Origin: an uncultured Lachnospiraceae bacterium
GTDB lineage: Bacteria > Bacillota > Clostridia > Lachnospirales > Lachnospiraceae
Direction: 5' to 3'
NCBI GenBank assembly: GCA_937891165.1
Contig: CALAEX010000190.1
Location: 1 to 34,570 of the forward strand
Length of the DNA: 34,570 nucleotides
Below the pieces are notes generated by a model that was not told the DNA's origin, did no database searches, and was given only the letters and a program-made list of their open reading frames with translations. The translations under genes and the position numbers were made by a program. Shown in pieces: positions 1 through 8,228 of this stretch. Every line of letters begins with the position of its first letter. Position 1 is the stretch's first letter.

Positions 1-2
1 AA

Positions 3-2408
3 AGAGAAAAAAATTTAATGTTACCAATATTAGTTTCTATTAATGAATTAGAAAAATTGGATAACATAGAATTGTTAGAAGAAGAATTATTTGAAAATAT
101 TTTTCGAGTTTATAAAGGGAATTCTTCAAAAATATTTATAGGTTTATTTGAGAAGAGAATAAAGAGTATTTTTCATAAATTATTAAAAGCAGGAAGATGT
201 TTTATAATGTTTGACGGATATGATGAAATAAATGAATCTAAAAGATTTAGTTTTAGTCGTACGCTTGAAACATTTATAGATTGTTATGCTAAATGTCAGT
301 ATATTGTTACATCGAGAGATTATGTTTTTAATGCAGATAATTATGAGATTTTGAGGAAAGGACAAGTTTTACATTTAACAGCATTAACAAGAGAACAGAT
401 TTACGAATTTATTCATAAATGGAATTTTGAAAAAGAAAAAATATCTGAACTTTATAGAAAAATAATAATGAACGCACAACTTGAAAACTTATCAAAAAAT
501 CCATTTTTGTTGACACTAATTTGTTTTTTGTTTGAAAAAAATGCAAAGATAGAACAGAATTCAATATCAGATTTTTATAAGGAAGCTTCTTTGTGTTTAT
601 TGCAGGAATGGGAAGATGGTAAGAAAATTCAAAAAAGAATATATATTCCTTTAAAGATTAAAGAGAAAGCATTAGCAGATTTTGCATATTTTCAAATTAT
701 AAATCAGCAAATGTGGAGTGAAAGAAAAGATATTATAGGAGCAATGGATAAAGTAGCCAAAGAATATGGGGTTGAAACAGGAAAACTTTTATCAGAAATA
801 TGTTTGCAATCGGGTATTTTAGAGAAATCATCTAAGAATCAATATCATTTTTATCATCGTTCTTTTTTTGAGTTTTATACAGCTTTATATTATATGGAAA
901 ATAATTTAGATATAGAACAATTAGAAAATGAATTAGAACAAAACTATCATATTATTTTTTTCTATGTATCCTTATGTAATGATTTAAGTATAACACAAAA
1001 AATATTAGAACGACATAAAGGAAAAGTAAAGTTCATAAGACAAATTTTGAGAGAATGTGAAATTACAGATACTGAATATATACAGGAATATGTACAAAAT
1101 GAATTGAATATGTTGTCGGACACAGATACCATCTCTTACCAAGAATTAGGAGAATTAGTAAAACGCTATTTTTGTGTAAAAGAAATTGCAAGTAAATATC
1201 TTTTTAATTTAATGAATAGTTCGAAAAGCATAATTCAACAGCAAAATTGTATTATTGCGTTAGCTCATTTTATAGATGGAAAGAAATTAGCTGATATAGT
1301 CTTAAGACTATTTTCATCAGAAGAAGTAGTCGATATGATTATTATGGCGGATGAAACCATTGATGAAGTTATTTATTATTTAATGTATGAAGATATTGAT
1401 GATGAATATTTTTATAATATTTTGCGTGGTATAGCAAATGAAAAAAAATATGATTTACTTTTTAGGTTATATATAGGAACAAAAGATAATAAAATACGTG
1501 GTTTGATTATGGGATGTTTTCTTCATTCTACAAGAGAAAATACATTTTTGGAATGGTTAGAAACAAAAGAATTAATTAAATATGAAAGTGAAGAGGTTGC
1601 TATAGAAGTCAAAAATTATGTTAATACGTATAAATGGTGTGATGAACAATTACCAAAAGTAATGATAGAAAATTTTTATGTAATTATATGGTATACACTG
1701 AAACTTTTGAATGACAAAGAATATAATTTTGAAGCAGAAAAAATAGATAATAAAATAAAATTTATTACTACATATTTGAAAAATGTGTCTGAGGATAATC
1801 AAGTAAGAAATTATTTAGTAGATATAAAAGATTTTAAAGTTAAATCTGTTTTAGAATTTCAGTATCATTGGAAGATGGCTGAAAGGAATATAAGTAGTTT
1901 TGGAAAAAGTCCGGTTGTTTTAAATAATATAACAATTTCTGTTATAAGTATTTTTAATTTGGGACTCATGTATTATTATATTTATGCTATAAGTCCTTAT
2001 TCAAGTTTGTTGAAAGAACGAAGTAAACTTGAAAATGAAATAGCTATACTTTTTCTTGAAAATACTTGGAAATTTAAAGTGTTTGATGAAGTAAGTATAC
2101 ATATAAGTAAAAATATAGAATACAATTTTACTTATTTTATTTTTCTGTTTCTTTTAATAATAGGTCAGATTATTTTACATAGAATTATAGCTGAAACAGA
2201 GTATAGTTTAGAAAGTTTTTTTTATCATTTTTTAGTTTTAATCATATCAATAGCAATATATTTTTTTACAATTCAAGAAACATATTTTAGAGTTGCAAGT
2301 TTTTTCATGTTTCTAATAATTATGTTTATAGAAATTGTACGACATAAAAATAATTATCCATCGTTTAAAATGCCGCAATTTAATAGAATTCGTGAATATT
2401 TAAAATAA
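3..2408 (+). CDS. NACHT-family NTPase with C-terminal membrane helices, 5' end missing
   Basis: The reading frame stays open to the window edge, so the gene starts upstream; the first ATG (18) is probably internal. Counting from that Met, residues 61-71 (CFIMFDGYDEI) form a Walker B/DxxDE strand, 95-100 (YIVTSR) fit the sensor-1 arginine strand, 158-172 (LSKNPFLLTLICFLF) fit the NACHT helical segment, and 278-291 (FYHRSFFEFYTALY) match the winged-helix F-H-x-x-F-E-F-x-A signature. The Walker A loop must lie before the window. A helical middle region follows, then four hydrophobic segments near 637-657, 703-723, 735-752 and 755-774. Bacterial NACHT proteins are often antiphage STAND sensors; membrane helices would suggest a membrane-acting effector, which is inference. 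Very AT-rich, with no GGGGTA motif. NACHT call firm, defence role moderate. Confidence 0.85.
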   Translation, partial: REKNLMLPILVSINELEKLDNIELLEEELFENIFRVYKGNSSKIFIGLFEKRIKSIFHKLLKAGRCFIMFDGYDEINESKRFSFSRTLETFIDCYAKCQYIVTSRDYVFNADNYEILRKGQVLHLTALTREQIYEFIHKWNFEKEKISELYRKIIMNAQLENLSKNPFLLTLICFLFEKNAKIEQNSISDFYKEASLCLLQEWEDGKKIQKRIYIPLKIKEKALADFAYFQIINQQMWSERKDIIGAMDKVAKEYGVETGKLLSEICLQSGILEKSSKNQYHFYHRSFFEFYTALYYMENNLDIEQLENELEQNYHIIFFYVSLCNDLSITQKILERHKGKVKFIRQILRECEITDTEYIQEYVQNELNMLSDTDTISYQELGELVKRYFCVKEIASKYLFNLMNSSKSIIQQQNCIIALAHFIDGKKLADIVLRLFSSEEVVDMIIMADETIDEVIYYLMYEDIDDEYFYNILRGIANEKKYDLLFRLYIGTKDNKIRGLIMGCFLHSTRENTFLEWLETKELIKYESEEVAIEVKNYVNTYKWCDEQLPKVMIENFYVIIWYTLKLLNDKEYNFEAEKIDNKIKFITTYLKNVSEDNQVRNYLVDIKDFKVKSVLEFQYHWKMAERNISSFGKSPVVLNNITISVISIFNLGLMYYYIYAISPYSSLLKERSKLENEIAILFLENTWKFKVFDEVSIHISKNIEYNFTYFIFLFLLIIGQIILHRIIAETEYSLESFFYHFLVLIISIAIYFFTIQETYFRVASFFMFLIIMFIEIVRHKNNYPSFKMPQFNRIREYLK

Positions 2409-2615
2409 GATATGAGTGAATAAAAATGTTTCAAGAAATGATTTTGAGTTAGTCATAAAAGATAATTTTAATAGTGTAATCAATTAAAGATAAGAATAAA
2501 AAAATTCTAAGCTCGTTCAAAAAGAGAATTTGTATAATTAAGAGAAAATCATACAAATCAAAGTAACGGAATAGATAAATATATTTGTTAGAATGAAAGA
2601 GATATTATTATTGGA

Positions 2616-2712
2616 TATTCTCGTGCAGTAACACCGCAAATCTGACAGACAGGAAACCGTCTGACCGGATCTGTGGGAATCGCTAGTGCGAGTTTACTCG
2701 CGTAATTTTTTA
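2616..2712 (+). ncRNA. Structured RNA with switch-like terminator, unknown class
   Basis: Nested stems are visible: CTCGTGC (2620-2626) with GTGCGAG (2686-2692, two wobbles), CCGCAAATC (2634-2642) with GATCTGTGG (2668-2676), and CAGAC (2646-2650) with GTCTG (2659-2663). The closing strand GTGCGAG overlaps GCGAG (2688-2692), which can instead pair with CTCGC (2697-2701) as a short hairpin followed by a T run (2706-2711). The closing stem and the terminator hairpin therefore exclude each other, as in riboswitches and attenuators. It lies 120 bp upstream of the membrane protein at 2833. It matches no riboswitch core I know (c-di-GMP, SAM, THF, purine, cobalamin, fluoride, T-box were considered). 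It could instead be the end of a mobile element. Confidence 0.5.
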
Positions 2713-2832
2713 TCTATGCCATAAACCTCTCTTATTGAGATATCATGAGCATCATCAATACAGGTGATATTGATACGGTAACTGTCATGTATGGTTAAAA
2801 ATTTAGCTTTGAAAGGCTGGATTGGAGAAAAT

Positions 2833-3915
2833 ATGTTGTCATTTTTAGTACTGTTTTGTATGTTTTTCCCTATACTTTTTTTAGGTTGCTTGATTTATCT
2901 GTGGATTAATACGTACTATTTGATATTTTTCTTACTTGTTTTAATAGTATTGTTACTAATTTTACCATCGAGTTTGCGTTTTGCAAAGACAGGAGTTTCC
3001 CCTACCATGGGTTTAGTCATGTTATGTGCTGTTTGTTTAACTGGATTGTTAATTATATGTGGTTTTGGCATTTTGTTATCGTTATGTAGATTTGTAGGTA
3101 TTCAAATTTTTAATAGTGTAGATACATATTACTTTATGTTAACTTCAATCTCTCTTAGTTCATTAACATTATTTAATTTATATTATACTAGAAAAGGGTA
3201 TTTTGAAGAGTCGATGCAAGAAAAATTGAATTCGGGCGAAACAACGAATTTATTAATTAATACACCTATTTTATTAGTGCTAGAATTCAAAAATTTATCA
3301 TCGAACATAAGATTTTGTCTGCTTTTTATAACCTCTATTGCAAAATATTTTTTTAAGGCAGAAATTATTTTTAATCCAATAATGGAAGCGGTTGTTTTAT
3401 CCATTGCTTTTGATACAATAGTAAAGCCATATTGTAAATTCGTACCTAGAAAATCAATTAGAAAAAGGAATAGGGAATATAAAATTAATCGAATTAATAA
3501 AATTAGAATTACGGATGATTATGATACTCTTATAAAGAAATGCGGAAAATATGGAAAGTTTATTAATTCAAAATATATTCTTAAAATAAGAGAAAATAGT
3601 TATTTAATCATATCCATCAATAATACCATTAATGGTATTTCTATAGTAATAGAAAAATATATGAAAAATAGATATATATTTGATAGATGTGATTCAGCGT
3701 ATTATAAGTGGGAAATTTGTGATTATAGTTGGATAAAATACAAGGAATTAAAACGAAAATGTAAAAAAAGAGAAGATTTATTAACCAATATTTTGAACAA
3801 TTTAAATAATGATTATATTTCTTATTTGCCATATGTGAAAAAGGAATTTAATGATTGTGAATATAGATGTTATCCCATGAGACAAAAGTCTTTCAACATA
3901 TCAAGACAGCCCTAA
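2833..3915 (+). CDS. Multi-pass membrane protein with basic cytoplasmic C-terminus, unknown function
   Basis: I prefer the ATG at 2833 because GGAGAAA lies six bases before it; an ATG at 2791 has no comparable site. About 360 aa. The first 120 residues hold three or four hydrophobic segments, with another near the middle. The C-terminal 150 residues are soluble, rich in Lys, Arg, Tyr and Asn. No family recognised. It is as AT-rich as the NACHT gene and lies just downstream of the structured RNA, so it may belong to the same cargo. Its last codons and stop are built from the first copy of a 15-bp direct repeat (3906-3920), suggesting the 3' end was formed at a junction. Confidence 0.7.
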   Translation: MLSFLVLFCMFFPILFLGCLIYLWINTYYLIFFLLVLIVLLLILPSSLRFAKTGVSPTMGLVMLCAVCLTGLLIICGFGILLSLCRFVGIQIFNSVDTYYFMLTSISLSSLTLFNLYYTRKGYFEESMQEKLNSGETTNLLINTPILLVLEFKNLSSNIRFCLLFITSIAKYFFKAEIIFNPIMEAVVLSIAFDTIVKPYCKFVPRKSIRKRNREYKINRINKIRITDDYDTLIKKCGKYGKFINSKYILKIRENSYLIISINNTINGISIVIEKYMKNRYIFDRCDSAYYKWEICDYSWIKYKELKRKCKKREDLLTNILNNLNNDYISYLPYVKKEFNDCEYRCYPMRQKSFNISRQP

Positions 3916-4027
3916 AAACGTGGGGAATTTGGTATTATTCGGGGCTTTTAGCCCCCCCCCTTGGGGTATCATATCTCGCCCCTCGTCTTAAACTGCTCTA
4001 AAATCCATCAAAACAGCCCTAAAAACG
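3906..4027 (+). repeat. 15-bp direct repeat pair flanking a hairpin and C9 tract
   Basis: ACAGCCCTAAAAACG occurs at 3906-3920 and 4013-4027. Between them are an inverted repeat (GGGGCT-TTT-AGCCCC from 3941), nine consecutive C residues (3952-3960) and GGGGTATC at 3963. A shorter related stretch, AGCCCTAAAAA, occurs near 4694. The pair marks the change from the motif-free AT-rich segment to the motif-rich rest of the window and may be a remnant of insertion. No target-site duplication or transposase was found. Confidence 0.6.
3941..3957 (+). terminator. Hairpin downstream of the 2833 gene
   Basis: GGGGCT/AGCCCC stem with a TTT loop, followed by C rather than T residues, so an intrinsic terminator is uncertain. 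GGGGTATC begins a few bases downstream, the arrangement also seen at 4650 and 5201. Confidence 0.45.
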
Positions 4028-4092
4028 CCTTGTATCTTTTCGCAACAAGAGTTACAATCCAACCTACTAAAATGGGAAGGAGTTTAGGAAAA

Positions 4093-4635
4093 ATGAGGTT
4101 TTTCAATCCAATAAGAAAGTATAGAGGCTTTAAACGGGAAAAGAAATTCAAAGCATTATTAAAATCTTACAATGTGAAGAAGTGTTACATAAGTAACTAT
4201 TTCTCTTTTGATGACAAATTACCAGAAGGAGAAATATTAGTAGATGTAAATGACGTTCATTTAATTATGAGTATATATAAGTTATGTACTAAAGATCCCG
4301 ATGGTATCTTGGAAGAGGGTCAGGTATTATTTGTATGTTATGATGATTTTAAGATGCATGAACCAAATTATAATTTGCCCTTAACCAAGAGAGAAAAGAA
4401 ATTTCGAGAGCTATTAAGGAAAAATGGAGTAACTAAGTGTTATGTAGAAGATGTAGATTTTAGTAGTATTTATTCTCATGGTAGGATATTAGTAGACAAT
4501 CCTGATAAGGCTTTTATCCTTGAGCTATATAATTTATTTTCTGTAGATGGTAAAGGAACATTTGAGGATGACCAGTTATTTGTTTATATAAGATACGATA
4601 CTTTTGAGGAGTATGAACCAAATTATGATTTTTAA
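4093..4635 (+). CDS. Small protein made of two tandem copies of one domain, unknown function
   Basis: The ATG at 4093 is chosen because GGAAGGAG lies upstream; the open frame extends to 3961 but that part overlaps the direct repeat and looks non-coding. About 180 aa. Residues 18-100 and 101-180 are homologous: both begin with K-R-E-K-K-F, continue with a K-C-Y-[IV] strand and an I-L-V-D motif, and end in E-P-N-Y-[ND]. This is an internal duplication of a domain of roughly 80 residues. No signal peptide or membrane segment. Family not recognised. A hairpin-plus-GGGGTAC element follows it. Confidence 0.75.
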   Translation: MRFFNPIRKYRGFKREKKFKALLKSYNVKKCYISNYFSFDDKLPEGEILVDVNDVHLIMSIYKLCTKDPDGILEEGQVLFVCYDDFKMHEPNYNLPLTKREKKFRELLRKNGVTKCYVEDVDFSSIYSHGRILVDNPDKAFILELYNLFSVDGKGTFEDDQLFVYIRYDTFEEYEPNYDF

Positions 4636-4648
4636 AATACTGGTATAT

Positions 4649-4686
4649 AGAGGGCTTCGCCCCTCTCATGGGGTACTTCATCCGGC
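4649..4686 (+). repeat. Hairpin plus GGGGTACTTCATCC element, copy 1
   Basis: AGAGGG/CCCTCT stem (4649-4666) followed by CATGGGGTACTTCATCC. The same arrangement recurs at 5201-5236 and 32372-32411. The hairpin may terminate transcription of the upstream gene, though the T run is poor. Confidence 0.65.
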
Positions 4687-4721
4687 TTCACTAGAAGCCC
4701 TAAAAATAAAGGCAGGCAAAA

Positions 4722-5198
4722 ATGTTAATTAATGATTTTGACAAACATTATAAAGGTGCTTTAGGAACCCAAGAAAACTGGCTAGGCAAAATAACATTTG
4801 ATGGAACAGATTTAGCTTCAGAATTATTGGATAAATATTGTCAGACAGAAGTAAATAATTTTGAAATCCTTGACATCTTACATTCATTCAATAAAAACAT
4901 CATTCAGGTAGACATAAAAGCCCACAGCTACAAATTATTTTTCCAAGGAGATCTGATAACTCTTGATTTCAGTCAGCTGGGTACTCGAGAAAAGTTATTT
5001 GTAATTTGTTATATGGCTTCAAAATTAGAAGAGACAATAATTGTATATGATGGAGTCACTTCATTAAACCTTTATAATTTACATAGGTTTGTGGATAAGT
5101 ATAAAGATAATAAGTATATTGAAATAGTAGCACCAGTAGATTTAATAGAGGCTACTTTAAAACATTTGATGAAGCGAGAGTATGGAGAAAATTGGTAA
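4722..5198 (+). CDS. Protein resembling the C-terminal half of an ABC/SMC-type ATPase, no Walker A
   Basis: 158 aa, ATG preceded by AAAGGCAGG. Residues about 85-140 read F-S-Q-L-G-T-R-E-K-L-F, then TIIVYDGVTSLN, then a helix with L-H-R-F and a YIEIVAP strand. This order imitates the signature loop, Walker B, D-loop and final strand of OLD/AAA15-like ABC ATPases (LSxGxR ... LLIDEP ... LH). No P-loop (GxxxxGKS) is present, and the usual Glu after the Walker B Asp is Gly. It may be a catalytically dead binding protein or a structural coincidence. Function unknown. Confidence 0.6.
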   Translation: MLINDFDKHYKGALGTQENWLGKITFDGTDLASELLDKYCQTEVNNFEILDILHSFNKNIIQVDIKAHSYKLFFQGDLITLDFSQLGTREKLFVICYMASKLEETIIVYDGVTSLNLYNLHRFVDKYKDNKYIEIVAPVDLIEATLKHLMKREYGENW

Positions 5199-5200
5199 AT

Positions 5201-5236
5201 AGAGGGCTTTAGCCCTCTCATGGGGTACTTCATCCC
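5201..5236 (+). repeat. Hairpin plus GGGGTACTTCATCC element, copy 2
   Basis: Perfect AGAGGGCT-TT-AGCCCTCT palindrome (5201-5218) right after the stop at 5198, followed by CATGGGGTACTTCATCC. Nearly identical to the element at 4649. Confidence 0.7.
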
Positions 5237-5266
5237 GGCACAAAAACCGTTAGATATATGCAGGAG

Positions 5267-5302
5267 GATTTTAGAATAGAAATATGATGTAATTCTAAAA
5301 TC
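5267..5302 (+). promoter_or_regulatory. Stable hairpin in the leader before the LexA-box gene
   Basis: GATTTTAGAAT (5267-5277) pairs perfectly with ATTCTAAAATC (5292-5302). The stem abuts a GGAGG sequence (5263-5267) that leads to no real gene. GGGGTATTGCGA follows at 5314 and a second hairpin (AGCCTTT/AAGGCTT) near 5326. Function unknown. Confidence 0.4.
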
Positions 5303-5389
5303 AAAAGTCCGATGGGGTATTGCGAGAGCCTTTGGAAAAGGCTTTAGATGCTGGCAGGAATTTCTAATGATAGAAATGTATTCTAGGTC

Positions 5390-5418
5390 TTGAAAACTAC
5401 GAACAAATGTTCTATACT
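5390..5418 (+). promoter_or_regulatory. Sigma-A promoter with a LexA (SOS) box in the spacer
   Basis: TTGAAA (5390-5395), a 17-bp spacer and TATACT (5413-5418). The spacer holds CGAACAAATGTTCT (5400-5413), which fits the Gram-positive LexA/DinR box CGAAC-N4-GTTCG with one mismatch. LexA bound here would block RNA polymerase, so the gene at 5440 should be induced by DNA damage. The start site would fall close to the ribosome site, giving a very short leader. CTTGAAAAC/GTTTTCAAG also form an inverted repeat around the box. Confidence 0.8.
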
Positions 5419-5439
5419 GTTTTCAAGGGAGGTATGAAA

Positions 5440-5730
5440 ATGCACGATTTTAGGAATAAACAAGTTGAGGTAATCTGCCAGCATACCAAGAAGAATAGAA
5501 TAATACCTCTTAGGATAAGATTAGAGGATGAAGATGGCATCGAGCAAACATATAATATCAAATCATATAAAGATGTAACCTGTCATGACGGCTACACCTT
5601 GCCTAATGGAGTAAAAGTTACCAGTGGAAATATTTGGACTTTCGAGTGTAAAATTTTGGTGCTGGATATGCTACGTCAGGTAAAACTCTATTACAACTCA
5701 AGGGACAATACTTGGGAAATTGTAAAATAA
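5440..5730 (+). CDS. Small putative SOS-regulated protein of unknown function
   Basis: 96 aa from the ATG at 5440, eight bases after GGGAGG; an ATG at 5434 lies too close to that site. The beginning (V-E-V-I-C ... I-I-P-L-R-I-R-L-E-D-E-D-G) and the end (V-K-L-Y-Y-N ... T-W-E-I-V) resemble a short hypothetical family that, from memory, often sits beside translesion polymerase genes in clostridia. The LexA box immediately upstream fits that association. No polymerase gene lies nearby. Mostly beta-rich, soluble. DNA-damage role is inference. Confidence 0.7.
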   Translation: MHDFRNKQVEVICQHTKKNRIIPLRIRLEDEDGIEQTYNIKSYKDVTCHDGYTLPNGVKVTSGNIWTFECKILVLDMLRQVKLYYNSRDNTWEIVK

Positions 5731-5732
5731 AG

Positions 5733-5776
5733 TATCGATATCAAGCAGTTAATACTGCAAGGTATCGATATTTTTT
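5733..5776 (+). terminator. Terminator of the 5440 gene
   Basis: Two TATCGATA copies pair around an inner CAGT/ACTG hairpin and are followed by TTTTTT (5771-5776). It lies directly after the stop codon at 5730. Confidence 0.7.
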
Positions 5777-5910
5777 ATGCTCTAAAATATAAAGGTGGAA
5801 GGGGTATTGCGATAGAGCATCAATATAATATTTTAACGCCTATGGGGTATCATCAAAGTGTCAGGATTAAAAGCATTACCAAGTAATAATTATTCTCAAA
5901 ACTCACGTTT

Positions 5911-6125
5911 CCAATTTCTAAACCTCACTTTTTTCGTCACTTTTGGTAGTTTCAAAAAATATCCTTAAATCAGCTATAACTATATCAGAGACCCCTAAAA
6001 ATCATTCAGTAATCACTTCGTAAGATTGCCTCTAACTATATAAAACACCCTGAAGAAGAGTGTGATATTTGTAAAGACCACTTAATAACGTTAAAAAAAC
6101 GTCAGGTTAATTATAAAATGGGTAT
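5911..6125 (+). repeat. Dispersed intergenic element, copy A
   Basis: Non-coding block sharing ordered anchors with 7730-7946 and 34061-34290: TTTCTAAACCT; CTATAACTATATCAGAGACC; AAGATTGCCTCTAACTAT; CCTGAAGAAGAG; AACGTCAGGTTAATT followed by ATGGGT. It belongs to the 1.1-kb leader of the gene at 6893. Spacing between anchors is similar in all copies while the sequence between drifts, which suggests function or common descent. It may be a structured RNA leader, a protein-binding regulatory region or a decayed mobile element. Confidence 0.65.
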
Positions 6126-6892
6126 TTCTCATGGTGTCCTGAAAGTAGGCAATAATTTTTCCAAAGATAAAATATCAGGTAAATTGGAAAGTATTCAAAT
6201 GGTCTGCTGAATAGGGGTAGTCATTTTATCTTTCAGTCGTTAGTGGGTACTGCGTGAAGTCGCAAGAGAGTGCAATCAGTATCGTCAGTAAGCATTTAAA
6301 ACAATTCGAGGTTCTCAGGGTTAGTCAAAATATTTCTTTAAAACCATTCAAAAATCTTATATCACTTAATATTCCCTCAAAACTATTTAGACACGTAAGT
6401 AATTTATACAAGACCAAGGACAAAACTCAGTGCTGGTATAAACTACATAATTTTTAAATTTTTCGTGGGCTGATTTTGTCTGCGAAAAGCCGCAAGCCCC
6501 ACTAAGTAAGAGTATTAGATGCTGAGGAACAATTAAGAAAGCTGAAAAGTATTTCATACACCTTATAAATCAGCACAGCGTCAGTAAAAAGCTTAGTGCC
6601 GGTATAACTTGTATAATTTAAAAATTTTAAATTTTTGGTGTGGATTTTGATGCACAGTGCAGGAGGTTGAGAGTATGTATGATGACAGCTAATAGGTGAA
6701 TGGGGTATCAGTAGAATATTTTAAAACTTAATATAGTTAGGGGGAGTACATTGGATACTGCCTCAGATAGTAGAAGATAATGTTAATTATTTTAGTAAAA
6801 AGTTCAGTTGATGTATAAACAATATACTTTTTCAACTTTGTTTTGAGGTTGAAGAGGTAGATAATAATTTTTAATAATCAGGAGGTGCCATT
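6126..6892 (+). other. Non-coding leader upstream of the 6893 gene
   Basis: No convincing gene. It holds GGGGTAG (6214), GTGGGTACTGCG (6243), the TCGCAAGAGA motif (6260) also seen at 32986 and, as a variant, near 34408, an internal direct repeat (6428-6479 and 6594-6649) and GGGGTATC (6702). AGGAGG at 6661 precedes an ATG that opens only five codons. A short open frame at 6254-6457 lacks a ribosome site and overlaps the repeat, so I treat it as chance. Confidence 0.55.
6428..6649 (+). repeat. Pair of about 55-bp diverged direct repeats
   Basis: Segments 6428-6479 and 6594-6649 share CAGTGCTGGTATAA or TAGTGCCGGTATAA, then CATAATTT or TATAATTT, an AAATTTTT stretch, and GTGGGCTGATTTTG or GTGTGGATTTTG. 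Both contain -10-like TATAA boxes. Non-coding. Confidence 0.6.
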
Positions 6893-7585
6893 ATGTTATG
6901 GAAAAGTATTTTAGAAGTTAATGATGATGTAGTTAATGGACATTTAAAGGATTATTTGATGTCAAAATGTATTGATTTCATGCTTAAAACTGGAAAAAAC
7001 TTAGAAGATGCTATTAGTTATGTTGTGAAAGATAGGTCAGTTTTAGATACTGTGGGTATGTTGGATTTAAGTAGTGGAAGATATGGTTTTAACATGGAAC
7101 AACTAGAAGATGACGAAGATGGTGAACGTCACTATTTTGAATATGAAACGGAAGACTTATTAGTAGATTTCGTAAAGTGTTCATGTATATTTTCAAAGCA
7201 AAAAATATGTTGTAGTATTTGCAAGACACAGGACTATTCTGATAATAATGTTGCGGATATACATAAAAAACATCTTAATATACTAGAAAAAGGGTGCATG
7301 AAAAACAACACAGAGTATGCAGTGCTGGTTACATGTCCAGATGCGGCTGATATTTATCCTTATAGAATACACTATATCCCAACCTTAGCTATTGCTCAAA
7401 GGTTAGCAAAGGACTTAGTTGATCATTGTGTTTATAGTGATGCATATATTTATAAAAAAGAAACAGGAATAGTACAAGGTTTTGAGTATTATTTTTTTGA
7501 AGGTGAGTGTTCTTATGACCTCAGCAAAGAATTAAATGTATGGCATCATGATTTGGTTGTAGATTTAGTTAAAAATATAGATTAA
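6893..7585 (+). CDS. Soluble Cys-rich protein of unknown function
   Basis: 230 aa; ATG six bases after AGGAGGTG. The N-terminal half is acidic and helical. The middle holds a cysteine cluster, C-S-C-x6-K-I-C-C-S-I-C, followed by a K-K-H, possibly a metal site. The C-terminal half has Y-A-V-L-V-T-C-P-D-A-A-D and an aromatic-rich end. No signal peptide or membrane helix. Family not recognised. It stands alone between a long element-bearing leader and a strong terminator, so it is probably monocistronic. Confidence 0.7.
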   Translation: MLWKSILEVNDDVVNGHLKDYLMSKCIDFMLKTGKNLEDAISYVVKDRSVLDTVGMLDLSSGRYGFNMEQLEDDEDGERHYFEYETEDLLVDFVKCSCIFSKQKICCSICKTQDYSDNNVADIHKKHLNILEKGCMKNNTEYAVLVTCPDAADIYPYRIHYIPTLAIAQRLAKDLVDHCVYSDAYIYKKETGIVQGFEYYFFEGECSYDLSKELNVWHHDLVVDLVKNID

Positions 7586-7591
7586 TTAAAT

Positions 7592-7637
7592 AGGGATACC
7601 TTAGTAAACCTAATCAGGTCTACGGGGTATCCCTTTT
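7592..7637 (+). terminator. Strong terminator containing the GGGGTATC motif
   Basis: AGGGATACC (7592-7600) pairs with GGTATCCCT (7626-7634), with an inner stem GTAAACCT/AGGTCTAC, followed by TTTT. GGGGTATC (7624) forms part of the 3' arm, showing how the motif is built into terminators. Confidence 0.85.
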
Positions 7638-7729
7638 CCTTTCAGAGCCTACATCTAACCTTGTAAGACTCTATAAGAAATATCAGAACTGAAAGTTACA
7701 TGTAGGAACCATAATTTTACCGGTTCATA

Positions 7730-7946
7730 TACCAATTTTTCTAAACCTAACTATAAATGTGATTTTTTGTAGGCTTAAAAAAATGTTTGGATATAGGCTC
7801 TAACTATATAAGAGACCCTCAAAATAGCTTCATGTGCCAAAGTAATCAGAATGCCTTTAACTGTGTTAGAAAGTTCAACGAAGAGCTTCATAGAAAGAAA
7901 ATTTCATAAGTAAAGTAGTAAAAACGTCAGGTTATTTTGAATGGGT
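7730..7946 (+). repeat. Dispersed intergenic element, copy B
   Basis: Same ordered anchors as copy A: TTTTTCTAAACCTAAC (7736); TTTTTTGTAGGC; CTCTAACTATATAAGAGACC; CTCAAAATAGCTTCAT; AATCAGAATGCCTTTAACT; GAAGAGCTTCATA; AAAAACGTCAGGTTATTTT followed by ATGGGT. It lies in the roughly 590-bp leader between the 7592 terminator and the methyltransferase gene. Copies B and C (34061) resemble each other most. The rest of the leader, to 8228, holds GGGGTAG (8074) and no gene. Confidence 0.7.
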
Positions 7947-8228
7947 GAATTTGTAAAGGGGTCTGAAAAACTGGTATCAATTTTCACAGATAGTAGACAT
8001 TAGGTAGCGATAAAAGTATTCAGATATTCTGGCTGAATGAACTATTGAGCTTTTGGTATTTCCTAATTATGTGGGGGTAGTTTTTCTAAAAAGAGATTGC
8101 AGTAGCAGATTTGATGAAGTAATAAAACTAAAATAATTTACGGCAGAGCCTGTTATTTCGCCGGATATTCCTCAAATGATTTAATATTTTGTCAAAATCA
8201 CTGGATAAGTGAAAGTTACTTTGGTAGT

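Noticed and set aside
2616..2712. Group II intron end, retron RNA or known riboswitch
   Set aside because: No reverse transcriptase nearby, no domain V hairpin, and no match to riboswitch cores I know; left as unassigned structured RNA.
6254..6457. 67-codon plus-strand open frame
   Set aside because: No ribosome site, overlaps the internal direct repeat, and lies in a non-coding leader.
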